Shown here piece by piece: positions 1 to 12,000 of a stretch of 60,000 bases of DNA (positions within the stretch are counted from its first letter, which is position 1; each line of letters starts with the position of its first letter). Below the pieces are notes generated by a model. It was not told the DNA's origin and ran no database searches. It was given only the letters and a program-made list of their open reading frames with translations. This stretch comes from Nematostella vectensis (Eukaryota; Cnidaria; Anthozoa; Actiniaria; Edwardsiidae), in NCBI RefSeq assembly GCF_932526225.1, contig NC_064041.1, positions 10,710,813 through 10,770,812 on the forward strand. Direction: 5' to 3'. The position numbers and the translations under genes were made by a program.

Positions 1-3000
1 TTGTGACAGGCTCTATGCTGGCAGCAGGGTCCAAGGAGCTTGGCTGCTTAGGTGGTGCCTGCAAGGTGCTTGCTCTGTTTATTGCAGCCTGTGCTGCGGC
101 CCTCACAGCAGGGACATCCTCAGGCTTTTGCTGAGAGCTTGGTCGACGCTGGTGTATGAGAAATAACAATAGTCATAACAATAGTCATTCAAACAGACAA
201 CAGACAAAGAGACCGACAGAGGCATAGACAGATAGATGAACCCTGTCACTATTCGAAAATGTAGTTGGTTGACAATTGTAATAAAATCAAACCTTGTGGA
301 TGGCTGAATTTTCATTTTTACACGTGGTTAACTTACATTAGAGGGTGATGGAACCTTGAGTGCTGGAGCAGCATCTGAAGCAGCTTGTTTTGGTGGCCCA
401 TTACTAATACGACTCAATGGCTCTTTGCCAATCGGAGCAAAGCTTGGGGTACTTCCTGGTACCACTCTAGTCGAGTTTCGTGTATGGAGCACACCAGCTG
501 GTGCGACTTGTTGAGAAAATGGTGTAGCCTTTCCAGGTAAATTGGCAACCTGACCAATATCACTTGGCTGTCCAGGTACTCCTGCCACAAATGGTGTTGA
601 CGATGACAATGGCTGGCCAGGCTTGGTTTGTCTGGTCAGTGGTGTCTCTGCGGTAAATGGATGTTGCTTTGGGACGGCAGCCGAAAGGGAGGATGGTCCA
701 GGAACAGAATTCTGGTATTCCGGAGTAATTGCTTTGGAATTAGTGGGACCCGCAGGAGAAGTCACACTTTCAGGTCTGGTCGAACGAGCCGTAGGTATTA
801 CTGGAGCTATCAATGAAAAGGAAATACGATTATAATGATTACAATTCTACAGAAATTTTCAGAAACTTGCGGAGGGACGATGGGAACAGACAAAAAACGA
901 AAGAATCTATAAGAATCCTATATAACAGGCCATCCACTTTAAATTATCGGTCATATCCTCAAAGAAACTTCCCATAGACACTTTTATAATTTTCAAATAT
1001 CTTTTTGTGCTTTCCGTTAAAAATCATTGGAGATTATTATGTAATCAACCGGAAGTAAACTGGTGACAATGCGGCTTTAAGTAAAGAAATGAGGAAATAA
1101 ATGAGGGCCAATATACAGAATTCCAGGCATAGGCTGAAGTAAAATTGTATGGGTTGTTATCCGGATGAAACAAGCTGATTAGGTCTTCAGATTGTGTTCA
1201 GGTATACATGGAATATATAATAAGTACTACGTTAAGCAAGTACCACCAACGTGTTGCCTTCTGACAGGGATCGTCTGCCTTCTCCTAAGCATATTCTTGA
1301 GAGCAGAGACATTGTTTGCTGATGCTCGACCTACAAGTTAAACAAGTAAAATCTACTTAAAAAAATGCGACAGATACAGGAACGATCCATGAAAGGGGGG
1401 GGGGGGGGTAACGGATTATTTCTTCAGAAATGACACATGGACTATTTAGAGATGGACACACACAAATAATCCTATACAAAATCTTCATCCGACGTTCATG
1501 TGAAAGCATACCATGCTCTATCTATTTTTAACGCAATCACTTTCTACAATTTACTTTTTAGTTTCGCATTGTTTTTTTTCTGCGAAAAGGAAATTGTGCA
1601 CAAAAATATCCAGACATAAATCTACCGCGAGAATTTTTAGGTGGAAAGATATATATTTGAATCTACGGCGAGAATTTTTAGGTGGAAAGATATATATTTG
1701 AAATTCAACAATGTGTAAACATAGTTAATGACTTATATGCTTTACCTGGCGGTTTTGCTGGCGACTTGCTGGTGTGATCCAGATCTTGGCTTGCCAGCGA
1801 CGACCAGCTGTCGTGCCTAACAATCAAATAAGAGATCCTCAAGCACAATTCATTGCGTCACTGCTCTTCTAGTGTCTGTTGCTCATTGGAGTAAGTTTTA
1901 CATAAGGATGACGCATGGGAAAAACTGTGATAGATCGAGTCAAGAAATCCAGAGTAGAAATGGCTGAAAAAGCAGCCTTGGTCGTTTGGAGTTAGCAGGA
2001 GTTCGAGTTATCCGAGTTCGGGATATGAGTGTTGCTTTGTATCCGCTCGGAAGTTCTATGATGAAATTGGCTTTGGTGGAAGACACTTTAGCCGTTACTA
2101 AAGAGACCGGGTACGCAGGATATAAAAAAATGTGTAAGATTTAGAAATACATGAATTGGCGAAGGCGTGTCCCCTTGCGTTAGCCAACAGAAAGAACACC
2201 CACAGTGGAACACTGGCCACTACTGCTGATTGAACTAACTTCATTATAGAGACATAACTTCATTATAGAGACATAACTTCATTATAGAGACATAACTTCA
2301 TTATAGAGACATAACTTCATTATAGAGACATAACTTCATTATAGAGACATAACTTCCTAGAGACTAATCAGTCGTTTCTACTCAGATAACTCGAACACCC
2401 CATTTACTGTTTTTCGCCATCCTTGATGGTTCGAGTTAAAGTGTTCTCTAGTACCTGGAACTAGCAAGGCTTTTATTCTTCCAGGAGTTTGGAATGAAGT
2501 TCCTGCCTTTCAGTTGTTCCGTAAGTCGCTCTAGTTTCACTGCTTGGTCTTGGACCACTGTGTGGTGCAGTTTTAAAGTCTTGAAAATGGAGTTCATTGC
2601 AGGGCGAGCCAGCTTCCTGAGAATAAAATGTCAATGCTGTCAATGTCAGTAACTACACTAAATACAGCAACATCAGACTATTTCCTGACGTTCTGTTTGG
2701 GGTTCCTGTGGTTGGCCATGATGCAAGGACTCGGGTGTCGTCACATACTCAACAACAGAAAAACCCGAAATTGATCAATCACTACTACACGATTACATTC
2801 GGAAACTCAAACGGGCTGTTTGCAAGAAAACTGCAAGCCATCCATGATTAAAGTTCGATAGTTTCATTTTATATCTAAAGTATCTGCCTAACTTGCTTGA
2901 ATAAGCAAATGGGAATGGACCGATGTTGTGTTGAGCCAAGGATGGCGGCATGTTTAGCCGTCTCTATACATGCCATTAATCACGCCGCCATTTTACGCTC

Positions 3001-6000
3001 CCGCGCAATAACGACTCACTCAAAGAATCCATTTCCATCAAATAAGTCAAGCAAGTGACCAATCACGCCGCCATTTTACGCTCCCGCGCAGTAACGACTC
3101 ACTCAAAGAATCCATTCCCATCAAATAAGTCACTAAAGTGACTGGGATGTTTTCAACAAAATATCGTTAATGACATATCAAACTTTAATCGTGGATGGAT
3201 ATTTTAAGTTTTCTTGTAAATAAACCGATGAATTTTCAATAGAAAACAATAATAAAGGAGTGGTTGATCGACATTCTTTAATGTGGTTAGTTAATGGCTA
3301 ACCTTGCCTCCTGTTCCTGTTTGTACCACTCCTCGTCCATGCGTATTTCAACTTCCCTGGAATGCGAACAATTTGGTTTATGTTTTGCACTGTTGAATAA
3401 ATAATATGATTCCCATATAAACTCACTTGAGCGTCGTGTCCAAGTGCAGAAACAGGTTTCTGATGGTCTGTAACCTTTCCGCGTTTACAGGGTCAAGACT
3501 TCGGGACTACAATCAACGATGGAACAATATTATCAAGAAAAACGCATCTGCTTGCTTTGGGGGCGCTTCTGAACTCTTTTAAAAGCTGATTTATTTGCAA
3601 AGGAATATGGAATGAGGCTGCGCTGGCTGCGCTTCATTTTAAAGGATTAAGGAGTGGTGCTTCAGAAAAGAGAAAAAAACCTGCTCATAAAATCAAAAGA
3701 ATCGCCAGCTATGCAGACCAAACTTTCACTGGAAAAGTGTGGAAAGAACCTGAGCTATTCGCCAACGTGTCACGGAGGATTGGGCCGATTTGATAAGTGA
3801 ACGGCATGCTGGGAAGTTTTTAGGCGACACAATTCCACATGGTGTCAAACAGCCAAAACCTACCAATTTTACCTTTCATTTAGTATCACATCAACATGTT
3901 CATGACGCCATGTTGAATTGCGTCTTATAAAATCGTCGCAACATGCTTTTCGCTTATCAACTAGATCCAATCCCCCGCGCAACGTAAAAACGGCAAATGA
4001 AAATTATTTGCTAGGAAATAACCATTAACAAGAGTGCCCACATCTTTTTGATCCGCTGTAAGCATAAATTTTCATCTAAATTGTATTATGAACCAATGTT
4101 TGTCTACCTTAAGTAGATGCAGGTACTTGGGATCTTTCGCTCGGTCCTTTTTTACACTAGAAAAAATGAGACACAAAGAGACCTCAACTACTGCTTATGC
4201 TAACACCCGAAAGGATTGCTTTAGATCATCTTATGAAAAAGGACATTTAAGTATTTTCAAAAGTTCTCTAAATCATTTTCCAATGAGATTTTAAAAGAAC
4301 ATCAACTCTTGGTGAATCTCGTCACATTTTTACAGAGAGCAGGAAAATAGGAAGGAAGATGCTCTAGGGATCACTTTTATTTTTGAAAATAATAAACAAT
4401 ACCCATAACCAGCGGTTAGTCTTAAAACCGCCATTTTCACCTATCATTGCACTATTACCTGACATCGTCCACAGCTTCAAATGATCCAAGTAATGCAGTC
4501 TTGTTTTCTTGAATTTCTTTGTTATGTTCCTGTTAAAGAAAATTAAATTAATTCTACATTTTTATATGGCACTCAAGAATCGCGCACCCTGACCACGTGT
4601 CATTAGAGGAAACGCTTTGTGCATGACCTCCTAAACTAGATAGTAACGTAAGAAAAAATTTTTTTTGTGCGTCTGCCCTCTGTTTCTCCTTGCGTATGTT
4701 TTGTTCATTACACGCTGTGATTTCATCTGTGCACCTATTAGAGGACAGGCACATGAAAAACGAAATCAATTTAAATAATTTAAACTGCAACATGAAGCAC
4801 TGCCGACGTTAAAACCACGCCCTACAAAGAAAGCTACCTAAAAATGAACTTAGCTTTTGGTACCCCGAGTTGTAAGGTAAAGCTTTGCCAAACGTAAGCG
4901 TGGTTTTTCTCCGCGCAACGACTTTTCGCCGACTTTTATTTGGTGCTGAAACTAAGGAGCGAGCTCGGAATACATCATCTCAAATAAGATGGCTTTATTC
5001 TTTATTTTATCGTTATTGTCTCTACCTTTGTTGTGGCCTTTAAATCGATGAAAATCCTGTCAAGGTCATCCGTAGTCTTGCGCAAATCCCTTAAACTCTC
5101 TGGCTGCACAGTCCTACAACACTCGCCTCTCAATTCCCTCAGACTGCCTCTCAGTTGAGCAAGTTCTTTCTCGAAGTGCAATATCTAAAATCAAAAGCCA
5201 CTTTACAAAACGAGACATCTAAAAAGTATTTGCGATTTGCTGTTTGCGGTAAACTGGTGAAACCTTGATCTTAAGGTCTCTAATGTCCCATACATACCTC
5301 CTCTTGGATGGTCTTGGAGACGGATAAATCCAGGTCAACCCTGGAGGTGGGTGTTGGTTGAGCAGATGGCTGCTGGGTAGGGCTATCCACATATGGTGGC
5401 GGAGGAGGCCTCTTGGACAACTCAACTGATGGAAGAAGAAGACAAATGTTTCTAAAGCCGCATTGTCATCAGTTTACTTCCGGTCGATAACGTAACAATT
5501 TTCGATTTTTTTTAACGGGAAACGCGAAAAATATTTCAAAATATTTAAAGCAGTGTGTCTATTGGGAGTTTCTTTGAGGATGTGATTGGTAATTTAGAGC
5601 GGATGGCCTGTTAAATATCTCGGATTCTAGTAGATTCTTTTGTCTTTTAACGGTTGAGGTTTCCGTCGGACCTCCGGAAATAAACTAGTGACAATGCGGC
5701 TTTAACATAGAGCTCGTTTCAAAGTGCTTATTACAAAGTTCACATTTTACTCACTCTTCTGCTCGTAGTCATTTGCAGTTTTTAAAAAAACGGCAAATTA
5801 TTTTAGAACACCTTAAGCCAAGAAAAACTACATCTTGTAATGATGGTACTACGAGTGAGAAAAAACGTCAGGAACCAGAAACTAAAAGGTTGGCAAAAGT
5901 ACACGGTGTGTCTGTTGCCTGCTGCGGGGGTTTGGTGTGACCATATACTGTAGCAATTTAAAGGACGACAAAGAAATCACCATAAAACAAGCTCAACTCA

Positions 6001-9000
6001 CCTGGCATCGAAGGTTGGTCGCCTCTAGGAGTGGCATCGGCCCCCTTCAACAGAAGATCATAAATGTCTTCTACTTTTATTCAGCGTCAAAACGCAATAT
6101 CTAATTACATATTCGGCTGTCACAACGCATTCTAAAAGAGCTGAGAATGACATCAAACCTTACTCTTTGTATTGGAGGTTTTGGCTGGACTGGTACAGAG
6201 GGACTGCTGCTTGAGAACGCTCCCCCGGCCTGGCCCTGGGATGAGGGTGCTGGCTTTACCAGCGAGGGAATCACCCTTCCTTGAGCAACCATTGAACTGG
6301 GGACTTCTTTGCTCTCTAACGCCCGACTAGAAGATGCAGGGGGTGGTGTGGTCTGTTGCTGGTTGCCTAACAACCTTGAAAGCATTGGGGTCCCTGTGGT
6401 TGAGGAATTGGGAGGCAATGATGCATTCGGTTTTGGGGTCCCTGTGGGCTCTTGTTCGGAGGCGAATGAAAATGGGCTGCCAGCTGTAAAACAAAGTACA
6501 TGGTTTCTCGCTAGTGATTAGGCAAAAAGCCAAATCCTATAGCATACACCCACCCTAGCCCAACTGTATGTAGTACATTTCCTTCCTTCCATCATGATAA
6601 TTAATTTCGTAAGTCATAAAAAAAATGAAAAATAGGAAGGTCCAAACTGGTTTGGTTACACTAGATTTATTATATTTTGACGACTGTTTGCAGTATTAAT
6701 CTTAAATGGGGAATAAGGACAGCAAATAATGATTCTAAGAATCATTCATCTTTGTATACATATATAAATTAAAACCACATTATTTATTTTTCAGTATAAT
6801 AGTAACATAGCGAGTAACAAACCTGCAGTGGATAAACCAGACGGTAAGCTTCCTCCAAATGCTGAAGTCGCAGGGGCAGTGTTTTTGGCAGTCGCTGGTT
6901 GACTGGCCGCACCCGCTGCAGATTTGACAAAGCTAAATGATCCTGCTCCAGAGGTGCCTGCCCCAAAGGAGAATGCACCTACCGCGGTGGGCTTGTTGGC
7001 AGAAGATACTGGGGGAGCGGACACAATATCAGAGGTGCCTGCCCCAAAGGAGAATGCACCTACCGCGGTGGGCTTGTTGGCAGAAGATACTGGGGGAGCG
7101 GACACAATATCAGAGGTGCCTGCCCCAAAGGAGAATGAACTCTGTGTTACTACAGCTGCAGACCTGTTCGCAGTAGGTGTTGGTGCTGCAGATCCAAACG
7201 AGAACCCTGTTGCCGTCGAGGCTGAGGTGGTATTACTACTGGCTGAGAATGAAAATGGACTCTGGGAAGCAGTTGCTGGAGGGGCGGCACTGGGAAAGGC
7301 TGAAAAAAGCCCTGGCATCCCTGTACGTGTGGTGGTCGGGGTTAGCCCCTGGGTGGATGGCATAGCAGTGCTGCTACTGGGTCCGAATGAGAACAGGCTG
7401 GGTCCAGAGGGAGTCTGTAAGGTTGGGAGCGGTGCTGCTTGGTTGGATAAGGGGAATCCAGGTGCAGGCTTGACAGCAACTTAAAATAAAATAAAACTAA
7501 AAATGCTTACATTGCTGAAACTAAATTGTTGTACAGTACAATGACCAGTTCCGTATCACTTCATATTAAAATTGCTCTATCTTTTTTGCGGAGGGCCCAA
7601 TGCTCCTGATTTTTCTAAGACGATTACAAATTTACATATGCATAATATTCACAGAGAAGAATACACATTTTCACATTTTATTGATTTATATGTTTTTTTC
7701 TGTTTGCAAATAGTTGTAGTAGTTCCGGAGCAGCGGTTATAGTTCCGTACCAAAAATTCTGTCGACTGGTACGAGTTTTTTTAAATTTGAGAATCAATAA
7801 AAACATATTCACTGAATAACATATCACACCCCTTCCTTTATGCTCAATATTAATGTATAAAAATGGTTTTAACTTCGCAATGCAGTAGGTTAACAAACCA
7901 ATGGGCTTTCGCTCGCGTGTCGCGTGGACTGTTGCCTACTATATGGCATTATGCGACAACGTTAATAAATCGTGAGCTCTCATTGGTTTAGAATACATGT
8001 TTGGTTTCCTTGCTTGCACCTACTACTTGAAATCACTTTTATTTTTGTATAAAATAAAATAAAATAAAATAAAAAGATCTCAATTTTTGTGCCCTCTGAT
8101 AATACACAGATAACATAACCGCATGTCAAGAAGTGGATTAATCAGTGGATGAAGTAGATGTTGACGCAACAGAACAGAAGTAGATGTTGATGCAACAGAA
8201 GCACATTAAGGAGCGGAGTTTTGTGAAGAGAAGGAATAGAGTATGCACTTCCAGGCAAGACCCCACTTGCCAATAGATCTATACCTCTATATGGGTCATT
8301 ACATTAGGAATGCCTTAAGTCTTAACCTGATGTGGCCGGAGTAGTTGCTGATGTAACTGAAGCACCTTGAGGGGCAGAGTTTGTTTGAGTCTGTACGGGT
8401 AGAGCTGAAGCAAGCTTCTCCCTCTGTCCTGCAGGAGGAAGGGGTTCTGGGGGCTTGACGATGTCGTGCTTGACCTCAGGGTTCTTGTTGACGAGGTAGA
8501 AAGGGCACAGGATGCCATCAGTGGATAGAAGCAGGAGGATGGGTGCTGGGGGTAGTTTGCTCTCATCTGAAAGGGCACATGGCAACATTTTATGATATAG
8601 TGTCATTTGAATGTGTTTTCAAAGGTGTTGGCATTATTTATCGAATACTTACAAATCACTCAAACCAATGGCAATGAAGACAGCAAAAATAAATTATTAG
8701 GAAACATGCGAGGTTTTGTGAGGCTCATATAGTAACTGAAAGTAGGTTAACCTCAGGAGGAAGCTAAGCCTTAGAAATCATATTCAAATGCCCCTTCGAG
8801 TTTATGCTGAAGTATAGGAATTAGGGTATTTAGGTATCTAGGTATAGGAATTACAGGGTATTTAGGAATTTAGGTATAGGAGCTGCTGATGTGAAATTGA
8901 TCGCCATGCACATGGGTCAGGTCTCATCGTCGTCGGCGGCGTCGTCATCATCATCTTCCTCATCAATTAAGCATATGTTCAGGTACAGAAGTTGTTAATG

Positions 9001-12000
9001 TGTACTTCATCGCCATGACCATAGGGAAGGTCTTCTCAACATCACTATCATCAATAAATATTTTAAGCTTACGTTCAGGTATAGGAGTTGTCGATGTGAA
9101 GTCAATGGCCATGCCCATGGGATAGGTCTCGTCATTATCATCTGTGAGTGGCATTTCAGCACGATTATCATCTAGTGCCCACTTTACCCAGCCAGCCTAG
9201 AAACAAAGAAATAAATATATAATAATTATATTTCCCTGGGTACGAGAGTCTCGAGCTTCGTTTGTTTACTATGCGCCCTTTACTGACTACGAGGAGCTTA
9301 TATGAACTGATACAGGGGTCTATAGGGACTAACTTAAATTTCTTGTAATCAATTACTAATTTTACATCATTGTCATTTACATCATTGAGTTTATATGGTC
9401 ACCTTTCAATAAATCCTTTATAGGGCAATCAGTGTATCATCAGATGGTTGTCCATATTATTTGAAAGAATTAAAGAATGCCTCTAAAGAAATTATAGTTT
9501 TTTCTGTTCTCGTGAGAATTAAAGAGAAATAACAAAGCAGAAAAAAACGGATATAGTGATGAATTTTCTGGTGAAACCTACCTTGTTAGAAAATGCTGCA
9601 ATTTCAAATGCATTTGAAGAAGAGGACATTGCTACATTCCTAGAAACATCAAATGTCATATTAAAGGGAGGGATAGAGGCTAGAGCAAGAGCCTAGAGGG
9701 TTGGAACCAAGGAAGGTGAGACCAAGGGTGTAGGGAGGGGTGGGACCAAGGGTGTAGAGAGGGTTGGGACCAAGGGTGGAGAGAGGGTTGGGACCAAGGG
9801 TGTAGAGAGGGTTGGGACCAAGGGTGTAGGGAGGGGTGGGACCAAGGGTGTAGAGAGGGTTGGGACCAAGGGTGTAGAGAGGGTTGGGACCAAAGGTGTA
9901 GGAAGGGTTGGGACCAAGGGTATAGGGAGGGGTGGAACCAAGGGTGTAGAGAGGGGTGGGACCAAGGGTGTAGGGAGGGGTGGGACCAAGGGTGCAGGGA
10001 GGGGTGGGACCAAGGGTGGAGAGAGGGTTGGGACCAAGGGTGTAGGGAGGGGTGGGACCAAGGGTGTAGGAAGGGGTGGGACCAAGGGTGTAGGGAGGGG
10101 TGGGGCCAAGGGTGTAGGAAGGGGTGGGACGAAGGGTGGAGAGAGGGTTGGGACCAAGGGTGTAGGGAGGGGTGGGGCCAAGGGTGGAGAGAGGGTTGGG
10201 ACCAAGGGTGTAGAGAGGGTTGGGACCAAGGGTGTAGGGAGGGGTGGGACCAAGGGTGTAGAGAGGGTTGGGACCAAGGGTGGAGAGAGGGTTGGGACCA
10301 AAGGTGGAGAGAGGGTTGGGACCAAGGGTGTAGAGAGGGTTGGGACCAAGGGTGTAGGGAGGGGTGGGACCAAGGGTGTAGAGAGGGTTGGGACCAAGGG
10401 TGGAGAGAGGGTTGGGACCAAGGGTGTAGAGAGGGTTGGGACCAAGGGTGTAGGGAGGGGTGGGACCAAGGGTGTAGAGAGGGTTGGGACCAAGGGTGTA
10501 GAGAGGGTTGGGACCAAAGGTGTAGGAAGGGTTGGGACCAAGGGTATAGGGAGGGGTGGGGTCAAGGGTGTAGAGAGGTGGGACCAAGGGTGTAGGGAGG
10601 GGTGGAACCAAGGGTGTAGGGAGGGGTGGGACCAAAGTTGTAGAGAGGGGTGGGTCCAAGGGTGTAGAGAGGGGTGGGACCAAGGGTGTAAAGAGGGTTG
10701 GGACCAAGGGTGTAGGGAGGGGTGGGACCAAGGGTGTAGAGAGGGTTGCGACAAAGGGTGTAGGGAGGGGTGGGACCAAGGGTGTAGAGAGGGGAGGGTC
10801 CAAGGGTGTAGAGAGGGGAGGGACCAAGGGTGTAGGGAGGGGTGGGACCAAGGGTGTAGAGAGGGTTGGGACCAAGGGTGTAGGGAGGGTTGGGACCAAG
10901 GGTTTAGGGAGGGGTGGGACCAAGGGTTTAGGGAGGGGTGGGACCAAGGGTGTAGAGAGGGGTGGGACCAAGGGTGTAGGGAGGGGTGGGACCAAGGGTG
11001 TAGAGAGGGTTGGGACCAAGGGTGTAGAGAGGGTTGGGACCAAGGGTGTAGAGAGGGGTGGGGTCAAGGGTGTAGGGAGGGGTGAGACCAAGGGTGTAAG
11101 GAGGGTTGGGACCAAGGGTGTAGGGAGGGGTGGGACCAAGGGTGTAGAGAGGGGAGGGTCCAAGGGTGTGTGTGTGTGGGGGGGTGAGACCAAGGGTGTA
11201 GAGAGGGTTGGGACCAAGGGTGTAGAGAGGGTTGGGACCAAGGGTGTAGGGAGGGGTGAGACCAAGGGTGTAGAGAGCGGTGGGACCAAGGGTGTAGGGA
11301 GGGGTGAAACCAAGGGTGTAGAGAGGGGTGGGGTCAAGGGTGTAGGGAGGGTTGGGACCAAGGGTGTAGGGGGGAGTGAGACCAAGGGTGTAGAGAGCGG
11401 TGGGACCAAGGGTGTAGGGAGGGGTGAAACCAAGGTTGTAGAGAGGGGAGGGGTCAAGGGTGTAGGGAGGGTTGGGACTAAGGGTGTAGAGAGGGTTGGG
11501 ACCAAGGGTGTAGAGAGGGTTGGGACCAAGGGTGTAGGGAGGGGTGGGACCAAGGGTGTATAGAGGGGAGGGTCCAAGGGTGTAGAGAGGGGTGGGGTCA
11601 AGGGTGTAGGGAAGGGTGGGACCAAGGGTTTAGAGAGGGTTGGGACCAAGGGTGTAGGGAGGGGTGGGACCAGGGGTGTAGGGAGGGGTGGGGCGAAGGA
11701 TGTGGAGAGGGGAGGGTCCTAGGGTGTAGAGAGGGGTGGGGTCAAGGGTGTAGGGAGGGTTGGGACCAAGGGTGTAGAGAGGGGAGGGTCCAAGGGTGTA
11801 AAGAGGGGAGGGTCCAAGGGTGTAGAGAGGGGTGGGGTCAAGGGTGTAGGGAGGGTTGGGACTAAGGGTGTAGGGTGGGGTGGAACCAAGGGTGTAGAGA
11901 GGGGTGAGACCAAGGGTGTAGAGAGGGGTGGGACCAAGGGTGTAGGGAGGGGTGAGACCAAGGGTGTAAAGAGGGGTGAAACCAAGGGTTTAAAGAGGGT

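Larger units (their letters stand above)
2455..5425 (-). other. NUP214 central coiled-coil exons
   Basis: Exons 5425-5298, 5184-5026, 4529-4459, 4156-4108, 3506-3427, 3356-3303 and 2616-2455 encode charged, heptad-like sequence. Segments such as HFEKELAQLRG, DDLDRIFIDLKATT, ALLGSFEAVDDV, KDPKYLHLLK, SLDPVNAERLQTIRNL, DEEWYKQEQE and RLTEQLKGRNF line up with the human coiled coil that assembles with NUP88 and NUP62. The 49-nt exon at 4156-4108 is short, but it is needed to keep phase and it matches the expected position. Confidence 0.9.

Noticed and set aside
6924-7484. 186-codon plus-strand frame with repeated EVPAPKENAPTAVG
   Set aside because: It is the antisense shadow of the NUP214 FSFG exon and repeats because of its 81-bp duplication.
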